A stretch of DNA of 64,000 bases from Heyndrickxia vini (GCF_016772275.1 NZ_CP065425.1:1168001-1232000); one strand, 5' to 3'; numbered from the stretch's first letter, positions 7,954-16,995 are shown. The notes: generated by a model not told the origin, from the sequence alone. Numbers and translations are program-made.

Positions 7954-9003
7954 ATGAAACCAACAAAATCGATGATCCTCATTGGTATAATCGTCGTATT
8001 AGCTATTGGATACTTTTTACGTTCAGGATCTACTGGTTTGCCCTTTCATAAAAACGATAAAAAAGCTGTCGAGGAACGGGCCGAGGCACTTATAAAAGAA
8101 GAACTTCCAGAAAAGACAACCATCACCAAGGATATGATTCCACAGGATTTGCAAAAAAAAGTACAGATTAAAGACGGGTATATTGAAAGGGTTATGCCTG
8201 ATGGAATAAGGGCAGGGTATTATAATCCACGAAGAGGAAAAGTCGAAGGGGAAAAAACATATTACACGCTCCACCTTGATCTTGTTGCTGATGTCAAAGA
8301 TACGATTAATGAAACATATCTACAAATGATGAAAGATACGCAAACAATTATCGAACGACTGGCTTCCTTTAAGTTAAAAGATAAATTGACATCGGACTTT
8401 TCAAAAGATTATATCCGAAATGTCAAAATAACGTGGAAGGCTCCTGTTAAGAACGAAACCGTTTTTGAACCGTTGAAATGGAACAATATTGCAAATGTCA
8501 ATTTTAAAATAACCCGGGCAGTAGACTGGCCCCAATCACCTAAACACCTTAATGACTACATTGATATGCCAATTGAACTCAACTCTGGATTTTTATTAAC
8601 GAAAAAGCAGAAGAATGCAGCGTTTAAAGTGGGTGATACAGCTGTAGTAGATCAAGTAGCATTTACTTTAAATGAGGTGAAAAAAGTAAGTGATTCTATC
8701 ATACAAGTAAACTATACAATAAAAAATAATAGCAAATATAAACTATTATTCGATTCATCAAGTAATTTGCGTTTATACGCTGAATCCAATAAAGATGAAC
8801 GTTTATATGGCGCAAGTAATAATCAGCAGCAAGAAGGATTCATCGCCCCAGGTGATCAAATAAAAATCACAACCAATTTTGAAGCGGGAACTGGAACTAA
8901 ATATGCCTTACAATTAGGGTCGTTATCGTATATGGAAACGGATGATAAAAATAATAAATTTCTAAAATTGCTTCAGGCGGGCTGGGTTTTTGACGTTAAA
9001 TAA
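7954..9003 (+). CDS. membrane-anchored protein with DUF4352-like C-terminus
   Basis: A 349-residue protein with one N-terminal membrane helix (residues ~6-22) and an external body. I do not recognise the middle (about 30-205). From about residue 220 (FKVGDTAVVDQVAFTLNEV) to the end it looks like the DUF4352 fold of the lipoproteins at the start of the window, with the same IGD/VGD opening and IAPGD/IKPD turn. ATG 7954 is preferred: AAAGGA at 7937-7942 is properly spaced from it, while the ATG at 7942 overlaps that site. It ends the operon before a terminator and may link the lipoproteins to the EssB-like complex. Confidence 0.65.
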   Translation: MKPTKSMILIGIIVVLAIGYFLRSGSTGLPFHKNDKKAVEERAEALIKEELPEKTTITKDMIPQDLQKKVQIKDGYIERVMPDGIRAGYYNPRRGKVEGEKTYYTLHLDLVADVKDTINETYLQMMKDTQTIIERLASFKLKDKLTSDFSKDYIRNVKITWKAPVKNETVFEPLKWNNIANVNFKITRAVDWPQSPKHLNDYIDMPIELNSGFLLTKKQKNAAFKVGDTAVVDQVAFTLNEVKKVSDSIIQVNYTIKNNSKYKLLFDSSSNLRLYAESNKDERLYGASNNQQQEGFIAPGDQIKITTNFEAGTGTKYALQLGSLSYMETDDKNNKFLKLLQAGWVFDVK

Positions 9004-9022
9004 AAGATAGATCGAGTGAATG

Positions 9023-9064
9023 AGAGTAAGGACTTGTTATGAAAACAAGTTTTTACTCTTTTTT
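9023..9064 (+). terminator. intrinsic terminator of the TadE-EssB-like operon
   Basis: An interrupted stem (AGAGTAA..ACTTGTT with AACAAGT..TTACTCT) is followed by TTTTTT. It closes the + strand operon before the alpha-glucoside promoter. Confidence 0.75.
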
Positions 9065-9083
9065 AATGAAAAAAATTTTTTTA

Positions 9084-9112
9084 TTGTAAATTAGAAATCT
9101 CTGTGCTAATAT
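9084..9112 (+). promoter_or_regulatory. SigA-type promoter of the alpha-glucoside operon
   Basis: TTGTAA at 9084-9089 and TAATAT at 9107-9112 are 17 bases apart, with a TGC just before the -10; a TATAAT at 9110 offers an alternative. The operator at 9129-9140 begins about ten bases after the expected start site, well placed for repression. Confidence 0.5.
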
Positions 9113-9128
9113 AATGACATAAGTTCAT

Positions 9129-9140
9129 GCAATCGTTTGC
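9129..9140. promoter_or_regulatory. LacI-family operator (site 1)
   Basis: GCAATCGTTTGC is a near-perfect palindrome centred on CG, the hallmark of LacI/GalR-family operators. The LacI-type regulator encoded at 12539-13567 is the obvious candidate; CcpA could also use such sites. Confidence 0.6.
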
Positions 9141-9197
9141 ACTACGTGTGGAACTTTTAGGTGAGTAGGCAAGATGCTGTTTTTCTTTTCTATGCTA

Positions 9198-9274
9198 TGA
9201 AAGCGTTTAATTATTAGATTAGTAGCTTTAGATAAAAGAACGTATATTTGTCGATTTTTATGCAAACGGTTTCC
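9198..9274. promoter_or_regulatory. two further LacI/CcpA-type half-conserved operators
   Basis: TGAAAGCGTTTAAT at 9198-9211 and TGCAAACGGTTTCC at 9261-9274 both carry the AARCGNTTT core of cre and MalR-like sites. Together with site 1 they put three CG-centred operators in the 200-base leader, which otherwise holds no gene. Which protein binds which site cannot be told from sequence. Confidence 0.45.
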
Positions 9275-9328
9275 TGAGTAGGCAACATTTCATGATTAGT
9301 GTCATAACAAATAATGGGGGTATCATTT

Positions 9329-10630
9329 ATGAAAATGAAAAAGCTATTTCCAGCCATGCTTGCACTATTGCTTTTAGTAAGTGTTGGATTAGTAGGATGT
9401 TCTTCTAGTGATAAATCGAAAGGTGGAAGTTCATCAAAAGGTGATGTAGTGGTTGATATTTTTCAATTTAAAGTAGAATTTAAAGACCAATTTAAAGCGG
9501 TTGCAAAAAAATACGAAGATGAACATAAGGGTGTAAAAATCAATATTACTTCTGTCGGTGGTGGAGAAGATTACGGTGCAGCATTGAAATCTAAATTCGC
9601 GTCTGGTAATGAGCCTACTATCTATAATGTAGGTGGACCACAAGATGTGAAAGATTGGGAAACGAAATTAGCAGATCTATCTGATACAAAAGCAGCATCA
9701 GTTGCATTAGATGGAACACTTGATGGTGTGAAAAAAGGAAATGAAGTGTTAGGACTTCCATATAACCAAGAAGGATATGGCTTCATTTATAATACAAAAG
9801 TTTTTGAAAAAGCAGGAATCAATCCGAAAGACATTACTTCTTTTGCTAAATTGCAAGATGCAGTGAAAACATTAGACAATAAGAAAAAAGAATTAGGATT
9901 AAAAGGTGTATTTGCCTTACCTGGAAAAGAAACATGGGTAACTGGTTTACACTTATCTAATACGTTCTTATCACCAGAATTCAATGGAAATGTTATTGAT
10001 ACATTTAATGCGAAAAAAGTTGATTTTAAATATGGTGACGCATTCAAGAATGTGCTTGATTTAGAAAACAAATATTCTGTACAACCTACGGTAAGTCTTG
10101 ATTACTCTCAACAGGTAGAGGAATTATTCTCTACTGGTAAGGTAGCAATGATTCAGCAAGGGAACTGGGTATATAGTTCAATTGCTGGTATTGATCAAGA
10201 TTTAGCGGACAATGGCATTGGACTTTTACCAATCCCTGTTGAAGGATTTAAAGAAGATGCGATACCAGTCGGTGTACCTATGTACTGGGCAGTAAATAAA
10301 AATAAAGATAAGAAAGAAGTAGAAGAAGCGAAGAAATTCTTAGATTGGCTATATACTTCTGACGCTGGTAAAGAAGCGGTTATTAATGATTTCAAATTCA
10401 TCCCTGCATATGATGGATTTGATGCAAGCAAAATTTCTGATCCTCTAGCTAAAGCAGTTTATCAATATGCACAAGACGGAAAAACAATTCCTTGGGTATT
10501 CATGGGCTATCCTACTGGATGGGGACAAGAAAAATTAGGTGTGGATATTCAAAAGTATTTAAGTGGAGAAATAAGCTGGGATGAATTAGTCAAAGATTCA
10601 AAAACAGCTTGGGAATCTTCAAGAAAATAA
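9329..10630 (+). CDS. alpha-glucoside ABC transporter, substrate-binding lipoprotein
   Basis: A family 1 extracellular solute-binding protein of 433 residues. It has a lipoprotein signal with a VGC lipobox near residue 24, a Ser/Gly/Lys-rich tether, and the typical two-lobe sequence (for example GLPYNQEGYGFIYNTKVFEKAGI and FSTGKVAMIQQGNW). ATG 9329 is eight bases after GGGGG; the in-frame ATG at 9314 overlaps that site. Two permease genes follow. The linked glucosidases imply maltose, isomaltose or malto-oligosaccharides as ligand, but the exact sugar cannot be read from sequence. Two hairpins separate it from the permeases, which would favour higher expression of the binding protein. Confidence 0.88.
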   Translation: MKMKKLFPAMLALLLLVSVGLVGCSSSDKSKGGSSSKGDVVVDIFQFKVEFKDQFKAVAKKYEDEHKGVKINITSVGGGEDYGAALKSKFASGNEPTIYNVGGPQDVKDWETKLADLSDTKAASVALDGTLDGVKKGNEVLGLPYNQEGYGFIYNTKVFEKAGINPKDITSFAKLQDAVKTLDNKKKELGLKGVFALPGKETWVTGLHLSNTFLSPEFNGNVIDTFNAKKVDFKYGDAFKNVLDLENKYSVQPTVSLDYSQQVEELFSTGKVAMIQQGNWVYSSIAGIDQDLADNGIGLLPIPVEGFKEDAIPVGVPMYWAVNKNKDKKEVEEAKKFLDWLYTSDAGKEAVINDFKFIPAYDGFDASKISDPLAKAVYQYAQDGKTIPWVFMGYPTGWGQEKLGVDIQKYLSGEISWDELVKDSKTAWESSRK

Positions 10631-10648
10631 TACGTCTTATTTAAAAAT

Positions 10649-10682
10649 AGAAAACAAGGCAGCATGGGTTGCTTTGTTTTCT
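10649..10682 (+). terminator. intercistronic hairpin with T-rich tail
   Basis: The sequence AGAAAACAAGGCAGC pairs with GTTGCTTTGTTTTCT across a short loop. It is likely a partial terminator after the binding-protein gene, letting a fraction of polymerases through to the permeases. Confidence 0.6.
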
Positions 10683-10700
10683 ATATTATTTTAAAACTAA

Positions 10701-10746
10701 GTCATCTTAATGAGTGGCTTTACGGTTAGCCACTCATTAAGGTGAC
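10701..10746. other. long intercistronic hairpin before the permease genes
   Basis: A 19-nt arm at 10701-10719 pairs with 10728-10746 with one mismatch and an 8-base loop. No T-tract follows, so it is more likely a 3' exonuclease barrier or processing site than a terminator. Confidence 0.6.
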
Positions 10747-10786
10747 TTATAAAAAGGCGCTACCGCATTTCAATATTGGAGGAATA

Positions 10787-11650
10787 ATGATGAAAAAAAG
10801 GAATTTATGGTATTGGTTGTTTTTAGCTCCTACTCTCATTGCGCTAGCAATCGTTGTTATTTTACCATTAATTTATGGAGTATATTACTCTTTTACGAAC
10901 TGGAATGGAATTGAAAATCCTCAGTTTATCGGTTTCGAAAATTATATCAATCTATTTAAGGATCAGGAATTTTTGGAGTCCTTATGGTTTACTGTGAAAT
11001 TTACAGTTGTTTCGGTATTCTTGATTAACTTTTTCGGGCTTGCTCTAGCACTTATTGTTACGCAAAAAATGAAAACAAGTAATCTACTAAGAACGATTTT
11101 CTTTATGCCGAATCTTATTGGCGGACTTATCCTAGGTTTCATTTGGCAATTCATATTTCTTAAAGTATTTTCCGGAATTGGTGAATTATTAGGGATTGAA
11201 TCATTGCAAGGATGGTTGTCAACTTCAACAACCGGTTTTTGGGCTCTAGCAATTTTAATGAGTTGGCAAATGGCTGGATACATTATGGTTATCTATATCT
11301 CCTATCTTGAAAGTGTTCCACAAGAATTACTGGAGGCAGCAGAAATCGATGGGGCAAATAGTTTCCAACGCTTTATGCATATTACATTTCCTCTAGTTGC
11401 GCCAGCATTTACAGTAAGTTTATTTTTAACATTATCGAATTCATTTAAATTATATGATCAAAACCTATCATTAACAGGTGGAGGACCCTTTCATTCCACA
11501 CAAATGGTGGCGATGGAAATTTACAAAACGGCATTTACTGAAAATGCGATGGCATATGCCCAATCAAAGGCAGTTATTTTCTTTATTATCGTTGCCGCCA
11601 TTTCACTAACACAAGTGTATGTCAATAAGAAACGGGAGGTCGAAATGTAG
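10787..11650 (+). CDS. sugar ABC transporter permease (MalF/MdxF type)
   Basis: A 287-residue inner-membrane permease with six predicted helices. The EAA loop, EAAEIDGANSFQRFMHITFPL, near residues 183-203 is the contact for the ATPase. ATG 10787 (or the adjacent ATG 10790) follows GGAGG at a normal distance. A possible GTG upstream at 10742 lies inside the hairpin and is ignored. It pairs with the permease that overlaps its stop codon. No ATP-binding gene is in the operon, so a shared ATPase such as MsmX encoded elsewhere is expected, as known for Bacillus sugar importers. Confidence 0.9.
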   Translation: MMKKRNLWYWLFLAPTLIALAIVVILPLIYGVYYSFTNWNGIENPQFIGFENYINLFKDQEFLESLWFTVKFTVVSVFLINFFGLALALIVTQKMKTSNLLRTIFFMPNLIGGLILGFIWQFIFLKVFSGIGELLGIESLQGWLSTSTTGFWALAILMSWQMAGYIMVIYISYLESVPQELLEAAEIDGANSFQRFMHITFPLVAPAFTVSLFLTLSNSFKLYDQNLSLTGGGPFHSTQMVAMEIYKTAFTENAMAYAQSKAVIFFIIVAAISLTQVYVNKKREVEM

Positions 11651-12471
11651 TGAGCAGAAAAAAGAAAAAATCATTTATCATTGGTACGATAGGAATCATT
11701 TTGGCTCTCCTATGGCTTTCACCGTTTTACTTAATGATCGTAAACTCTTTTAAAACAAAGCGGGAAATATTCACTGATACGTTGAAACTTCCTAAACAAT
11801 TTACCTTTGATAACTATGTGGAGGCATTTAACCAGTTAGATTTTTTAAAAACCTTATTTAATTCGATTTTAATAAGCGTGGTTGCAGTCGTCATAATTGT
11901 TATTTTTTCATCGATGGCAGCGTATGCACTATCACGCAGAAAAAGTAAAATTAGCGGGTTAATCTTTTTCCTTTTCGTTGCTGCAATGTTAATTCCATTT
12001 CAATCCGTCATGATCCCACTTGTTTCTATATTCGGGAAAATGGAAATGCTCAATCGAATAGGAATTATCATCATGTATCTAGGATTTGGATCAAGTCTTT
12101 CCATCTTTTTATATCATGGTACATTATCAGGAATTTCAAAATCTCTTGATGAGGCGGCTACAATCGATGGAGCGAATCGTTTTCAAGTATTTTGGTATAT
12201 TATCTTTCCAATGTTAAAACCAATTACGGTTACTGTTGCGATTTTAAACATTATTTGGATTTGGAATGACTATTTATTGCCATCACTCGTTATTAATAAA
12301 GAAGGAATGGAAACGATTCCTTTAAAAATGTTCTTCTTCTTTGGAGAATATACGAAACAATGGCATTTAGCATTAGCTGGTTTAACAATTGCAATTATCC
12401 CGGTTATTATCGTGTATTTCTTCCTGCAAAAACAAATTATTAAAGGAATTTCTGAAGGCTCTGTAAAATAA
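11650..12471 (+). CDS. sugar ABC transporter permease (MalG/MdxG type)
   Basis: A 273-residue partner permease with six hydrophobic segments and the EAA loop DEAATIDGANRFQVFWYIIF near residues 165-185. It starts with GTG at 11650, overlapping the TAG of the preceding gene by one base, with GGGAGG upstream; such coupling fits a heterodimer made in equal amounts. The closing KGISEGSVK is the usual C-terminus of this subfamily. It completes the importer fed by the lipoprotein at 9329. Confidence 0.9.
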   Translation: MSRKKKKSFIIGTIGIILALLWLSPFYLMIVNSFKTKREIFTDTLKLPKQFTFDNYVEAFNQLDFLKTLFNSILISVVAVVIIVIFSSMAAYALSRRKSKISGLIFFLFVAAMLIPFQSVMIPLVSIFGKMEMLNRIGIIIMYLGFGSSLSIFLYHGTLSGISKSLDEAATIDGANRFQVFWYIIFPMLKPITVTVAILNIIWIWNDYLLPSLVINKEGMETIPLKMFFFFGEYTKQWHLALAGLTIAIIPVIIVYFFLQKQIIKGISEGSVK

Positions 12472-12538
12472 TCGTAATTATCAATACTTACCGTTTACAA
12501 TAGAAATACTTACATTTGAATAACGGGGGATAGAAACA

Positions 12539-13567
12539 ATGACAGTAACAATAAAAGACGTAGCAAGAGTAGCTCAAGTGTCACCTTCTACGGTGTCAAG
12601 GGTCATTGCTGATAATCCGCGCATTAGTGAAGAAACAAAAAGGCGGGTACGTGAAGCAATGAACGAATTAGGATACCATCCTAATTTCCAAGCACGAAGC
12701 TTAGTCGTAAAAAGTACGAAAACAATTGGAATCATTATGCCGAATTCAGCTACGCAAGTGCTAGAAAATCCTTTCTTCCCAGAAGTATTGAGGGGAATCA
12801 GTTTAATTGCACGGGAAAATCGCTTTGGTATCTATTTGTCTACAGGTGCTACTCAAGAAGAAATTTTTGAAGAAGTTATTCAAATGGTTCAAGGGCGTCG
12901 AGTTGATGGAATTATTCTCCTCTATTCAAAAACAGATGACAAAATCATGAAATATTTACTAGATAATGATTTTCCATTTACTGTTATTGGAAGACCATTT
13001 CATAATGCGGAGCGGATTACCTATGTTGATAATGACAATATATATGCCACTAAGCAAGTGACGAAATACCTTATTGATAAAGGGCACGAAAAAATTGCAT
13101 TTATTGGTGTGAATACAGAAGATGTTTTTACCATTGATCGGATGGAAGGGTATAAACAAGCAATGGAGGAAGCCGGAATTCCCTTCAAGAAAGACTATGT
13201 AATCCATGAGAAATGGCTGAAGGAAAATGAAAAGGAAGCGATTATTGAATATTTATTCAGCAAAGAAGTGCCGACGGCCATTGTGTTAACAGATGATTTC
13301 CTTGCAATTAAATTGATGAGTATAGCAGAGGATTTATCGATACGCGTACCAGAGGATATTTCGATTGTCAGCTTTAACAATATTATGCTTTGTCAGTATA
13401 TGAGACCTCCATTATCATCCGTAGATATCAATATTTTTCAATTAGGAATTGAAGCCGCAGGCTGTTTATTGGATAAAATAAATCATCCGGAAACTTTACC
13501 TAAGCGAATCACAATTCCGGCTAAAATGATCGAAAGAAAAACGTGTGCGAAAATTATAAAGAAATAA
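12539..13567 (+). CDS. LacI/GalR-family transcriptional regulator (MalR-like)
   Basis: A 342-residue repressor. Residues 1-60 form the helix-turn-helix and hinge (TIKDVARVAQVSPSTVSRVI, then YHPNFQARSL); residues 61-342 are a periplasmic-binding-type sugar-sensing domain that ends with the dimer-interface stretch seen in MalR. ATG 12539 is preceded by GGGGGA. It lies between the importer and the glucosidases and probably binds the CG-centred palindromes at 9129-9274, releasing them on maltose or a related sugar. A half-site-like CCGTTTACA just upstream hints at autoregulation, weakly. Confidence 0.88.
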   Translation: MTVTIKDVARVAQVSPSTVSRVIADNPRISEETKRRVREAMNELGYHPNFQARSLVVKSTKTIGIIMPNSATQVLENPFFPEVLRGISLIARENRFGIYLSTGATQEEIFEEVIQMVQGRRVDGIILLYSKTDDKIMKYLLDNDFPFTVIGRPFHNAERITYVDNDNIYATKQVTKYLIDKGHEKIAFIGVNTEDVFTIDRMEGYKQAMEEAGIPFKKDYVIHEKWLKENEKEAIIEYLFSKEVPTAIVLTDDFLAIKLMSIAEDLSIRVPEDISIVSFNNIMLCQYMRPPLSSVDINIFQLGIEAAGCLLDKINHPETLPKRITIPAKMIERKTCAKIIKK

Positions 13568-13592
13568 TACGAATAAAAGGTGTGGGTATCAA

Positions 13593-15278
13593 ATGGAAAA
13601 AAGCTGGTGGAAAGAGAGTGTCGTTTATCAAATTTATCCGCGAAGCTTTAATGACTCGAATGGCGATGGAATCGGGGATCTAAAAGGAATAACAAATAAA
13701 CTGGATTATTTAAAAGAATTAGGAATTGATGTCATCTGGCTTTCTCCTGTATATCAATCTCCGAATGATGATAATGGATATGATATCAGTGATTACCGAG
13801 CAATTATGGATGAATTTGGAACGATGGATGATTTTGATGAATTACTAAGCGAAATCCATCATCGTGGAATGAAATTAATGATGGATTTAGTTGTCAATCA
13901 TACGTCCGATGAACATGAATGGTTTAAACAAGCAAGAAGTTCTAAAGACAATCCATATCGAGATTATTATTATTGGATGCCGGGAGAAAATGGTCAGGAA
14001 CCAAATAACTGGGAATCCGTCTTTAGTGGTTCGGCGTGGGAGTATGACGAAAAAACAGAAGAATATTACCTCCATCTTTTTAGCAAAAAACAACCCGATT
14101 TAAATTGGGAAAACCGTAAAGTTCGTGAAGAAGTATATGAAACAATGAAATATTGGTTAGATAAAGGCATTGATGGATTTAGAATGGACGTTATCAACTT
14201 TATTTCAAAAGTACCTGGATTACCGAATGGGGAAAATGTACAAGGGAAGAAATATGCATCGGGTGCTAATTTTTATATGAATGGACCGAAAATTCATGAA
14301 TACTTACAAGAAATGAATCAGGAAGTTCTTTCTAAATATAACATTATGACAGTTGGTGAAATGCCCGGTGTAGATGTTGAAATGGCAAAACAATACACTG
14401 GCGAAAACCGTAATGAGTTAAATATGGTCTTTCAATTTGAGCATGTCGACTTAGATTCGGGACCTAAAGGGAAATGGGATTTAAAAGATCTGAATTTCCA
14501 TGAATTTAAAGCCTCATTTACTAAATGGCAAAAAGGATTAGAAGGTGTTGGCTGGAATAGTCTTTATTTGAATAATCATGACCAACCAAGAATGGTATCA
14601 AGATTTGGTGATGATAAAGAATACTGGAAAGAATCAGCAAAGATGCTTGCTACATTTCTTCATTTTTTACAAGGGACCCCATACATTTATCAAGGTGAAG
14701 AGCTTGGAATGACGAATGTTCGTTTTGATTCAATTGATGACTATAAAGATATCGAGATTTTGAATATGTATAAAGAAAAAATAAGCGAAAACGATAGCAA
14801 TCATCAGCAGATTATGGAATCCATTTATGTGAAAGGGAGAGATAATGCAAGAACCCCTATGCAGTGGAATGACCAGAATCATGGAGGATTTACATCCGGG
14901 ACACCTTGGATAACAGTAAATTCAAACTATAAGGAAATTAACGCAAAGAAGCAGTTAACTAATGATGATTCTATTTTTCACTATTACAAACAGCTCATTC
15001 AATTAAGAAAACAACACGACATCATCGTGTACGGTACATATGATTTAATCTTGGCAGATCATAATGAAATCTTTGCCTATACTCGTACATTAGATGAAGA
15101 AAAGTTGTTGATTATTTTAAACTTTTCTAAAGAAAATTGTCTATTTGAACTTCCTAAGGAAATTCAGTTTACTGATAAAGAGCTGCTAATCTCAAATTAT
15201 GAAGTCAATTCTGCTGACTCAATAGAAAAAATTACATTATTACCTTTTGAAGCTAGAGTATATAAATTATTCATATAA
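13593..15278 (+). CDS. GH13_31 oligo-1,6-glucosidase (predicted alpha-1,6 specificity)
   Basis: A cytoplasmic retaining glucosidase of 561 residues with the family's usual length. The catalytic triad is visible: nucleophile Asp199 in GFRMDVINF, acid/base Glu256 in VGEMPG, and Asp330 in NNHDQPR. Val200 right after the nucleophile is the residue reported in oligo-1,6-glucosidases and isomaltases, whereas alpha-1,4-specific relatives carry Ala or Thr. I infer that it splits isomaltose-type linkages of sugars brought in by the upstream importer. It starts 26 bases after the regulator and is followed by a paralogue. Confidence 0.9.
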   Translation: MEKSWWKESVVYQIYPRSFNDSNGDGIGDLKGITNKLDYLKELGIDVIWLSPVYQSPNDDNGYDISDYRAIMDEFGTMDDFDELLSEIHHRGMKLMMDLVVNHTSDEHEWFKQARSSKDNPYRDYYYWMPGENGQEPNNWESVFSGSAWEYDEKTEEYYLHLFSKKQPDLNWENRKVREEVYETMKYWLDKGIDGFRMDVINFISKVPGLPNGENVQGKKYASGANFYMNGPKIHEYLQEMNQEVLSKYNIMTVGEMPGVDVEMAKQYTGENRNELNMVFQFEHVDLDSGPKGKWDLKDLNFHEFKASFTKWQKGLEGVGWNSLYLNNHDQPRMVSRFGDDKEYWKESAKMLATFLHFLQGTPYIYQGEELGMTNVRFDSIDDYKDIEILNMYKEKISENDSNHQQIMESIYVKGRDNARTPMQWNDQNHGGFTSGTPWITVNSNYKEINAKKQLTNDDSIFHYYKQLIQLRKQHDIIVYGTYDLILADHNEIFAYTRTLDEEKLLIILNFSKENCLFELPKEIQFTDKELLISNYEVNSADSIEKITLLPFEARVYKLFI

Positions 15279-15329
15279 AAATGCTTCAGTTTACACCTTA
15301 TGATGAAAAAGAAAAGCGAGGAAATGTTT

Positions 15330-16988
15330 ATGAAGCAAACATGGTGGAAAGAAGCGGTTGCCTACCAGATATATCCTAGGAGTTTCAAAGATTCAAATGG
15401 CGATGGAATCGGCGATCTAAACGGGATTATTTCAAAATTAGATTATTTGAAGGATTTAGGAATTGATGTCATATGGATCTGTCCAATGTATAAATCGCCA
15501 AATGATGATAATGGGTATGATATTAGTGATTATCAAGATATCATGGACGAATTTGGGACCATGGCGGATTTTGACTTATTGTTAGAGGAAGTTCATAAAC
15601 GTGACATGAAATTAATTATTGATTTAGTTATTAATCATACAAGCGACGAGCATCCTTGGTTTATTGAATCTAGATCTTCATTAAATAACCCGAAACGTGA
15701 TTGGTATATTTGGCGCGATGGGAAGAACGGGAAAGAACCGAACAACTGGGAAAGTATTTTCGGTGGCTCTGCTTGGAAGTATGATGAGACGACCAATCAA
15801 TATTTTCTTCATATTTTTTCTACAAAACAACCAGACTTAAATTGGGAAAATAAAGATGTGAGAAATGCGCTTTATGAAATGATGAATTGGTGGTTAGATA
15901 AGGGAATTGACGGATTTCGGGTGGATGCGATCAGTCATATTAAAAAAGAAGAAGGACTTCATGACATGCCTAATCCGGAAGGGCTGCAGTATGTTTCATC
16001 CTTTGATAAGCATATGAATGTGAAGGGGATTCAACCGTTTTTAGAGGAATTAAAGGAAGAAACCTTTTCAAAATACGATATTATGACCGTAGGCGAAGCA
16101 AATGGTGTTGGAATAGATGAAGCCGATGGATGGGTAGGGGAAGACAATGGGAAATTTAATATGGTCTTCCAATTTGAACACCTTGGTTTATGGGATGCAG
16201 AGAGCAAAACAAATATTGATATTGTAGAGTTAAAAAAGATTTTAAGCAGATGGCAAAAGGGCCTTGAAAACAATGGCTGGAATGCATTGTTTATTGAAAA
16301 CCATGATAAAGCACGTGTCGTTTCAACATGGGGAAATGACGGAAAGTATTGGTATGGAAGTGCGACAGCTTTAGGTGCTATGTACTTTCTAATGCAAGGC
16401 ACACCATTTATTTATCAAGGACAGGAAATTGGCATGACCAATGTTAAATATGCAACGATTGATGAATATGATGATGTAGCCACGAAGAATTTATATAAAA
16501 TTCGTTCGGAAGCGGGTATATCCCATGAAAAAATCATGGAAGTCATTTGGGCATCTAGTCGAGATAATTCCCGAACGCCAATGCAATGGTCGGATGACAC
16601 CCATGCCGGGTTTACAACAGGTACACCATGGATGGGCGTAAATCCAAATTATCGAGAAATAAATGTAGAGAAACAACAAAAGGATCCACATTCTGTCTAT
16701 CATTTTTATAAAAAAATGATTGCTCTAAAGAAAGAAAATAAAATTTTCACGTATGGAAGTTATGATTTAATCCTAGCTAACGATCCACAAATCTATGCAT
16801 ATACACGTACAATAGAAAACGAAAAGGTAATAGTTATTACAAATTTATCGGAACAGCCAATTGAGTATTCGTATAACCATGTTTTAAACTATAACAATCT
16901 CCTACTTCATAACTATGAGGTTACACAGCATGATACAATGACACATTTTACTTTGCAGCCATATGAGGCAAGAGTGTATAAACTATAA
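15330..16988 (+). CDS. GH13_31 alpha-glucosidase (predicted alpha-1,4 specificity)
   Basis: A 552-residue paralogue of the preceding enzyme, roughly 60% alike by eye. Catalytic residues are Asp199 in GFRVDAISH, Glu256 in VGEANG and Asp326 in ENHDKAR. Ala200 replaces the Val of its neighbour, which is the signature of maltose-type (alpha-1,4) specificity. ATG 15330 is chosen because GCGAGGA ends eight bases before it; ATGs at 15300 and 15324 are poorly spaced. Together the two enzymes could break mixed alpha-1,4/1,6 oligosaccharides to glucose. The operon ends here at a terminator. Confidence 0.9.
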   Translation: MKQTWWKEAVAYQIYPRSFKDSNGDGIGDLNGIISKLDYLKDLGIDVIWICPMYKSPNDDNGYDISDYQDIMDEFGTMADFDLLLEEVHKRDMKLIIDLVINHTSDEHPWFIESRSSLNNPKRDWYIWRDGKNGKEPNNWESIFGGSAWKYDETTNQYFLHIFSTKQPDLNWENKDVRNALYEMMNWWLDKGIDGFRVDAISHIKKEEGLHDMPNPEGLQYVSSFDKHMNVKGIQPFLEELKEETFSKYDIMTVGEANGVGIDEADGWVGEDNGKFNMVFQFEHLGLWDAESKTNIDIVELKKILSRWQKGLENNGWNALFIENHDKARVVSTWGNDGKYWYGSATALGAMYFLMQGTPFIYQGQEIGMTNVKYATIDEYDDVATKNLYKIRSEAGISHEKIMEVIWASSRDNSRTPMQWSDDTHAGFTTGTPWMGVNPNYREINVEKQQKDPHSVYHFYKKMIALKKENKIFTYGSYDLILANDPQIYAYTRTIENEKVIVITNLSEQPIEYSYNHVLNYNNLLLHNYEVTQHDTMTHFTLQPYEARVYKL

Positions 16989-16995
16989 TTTTTCT

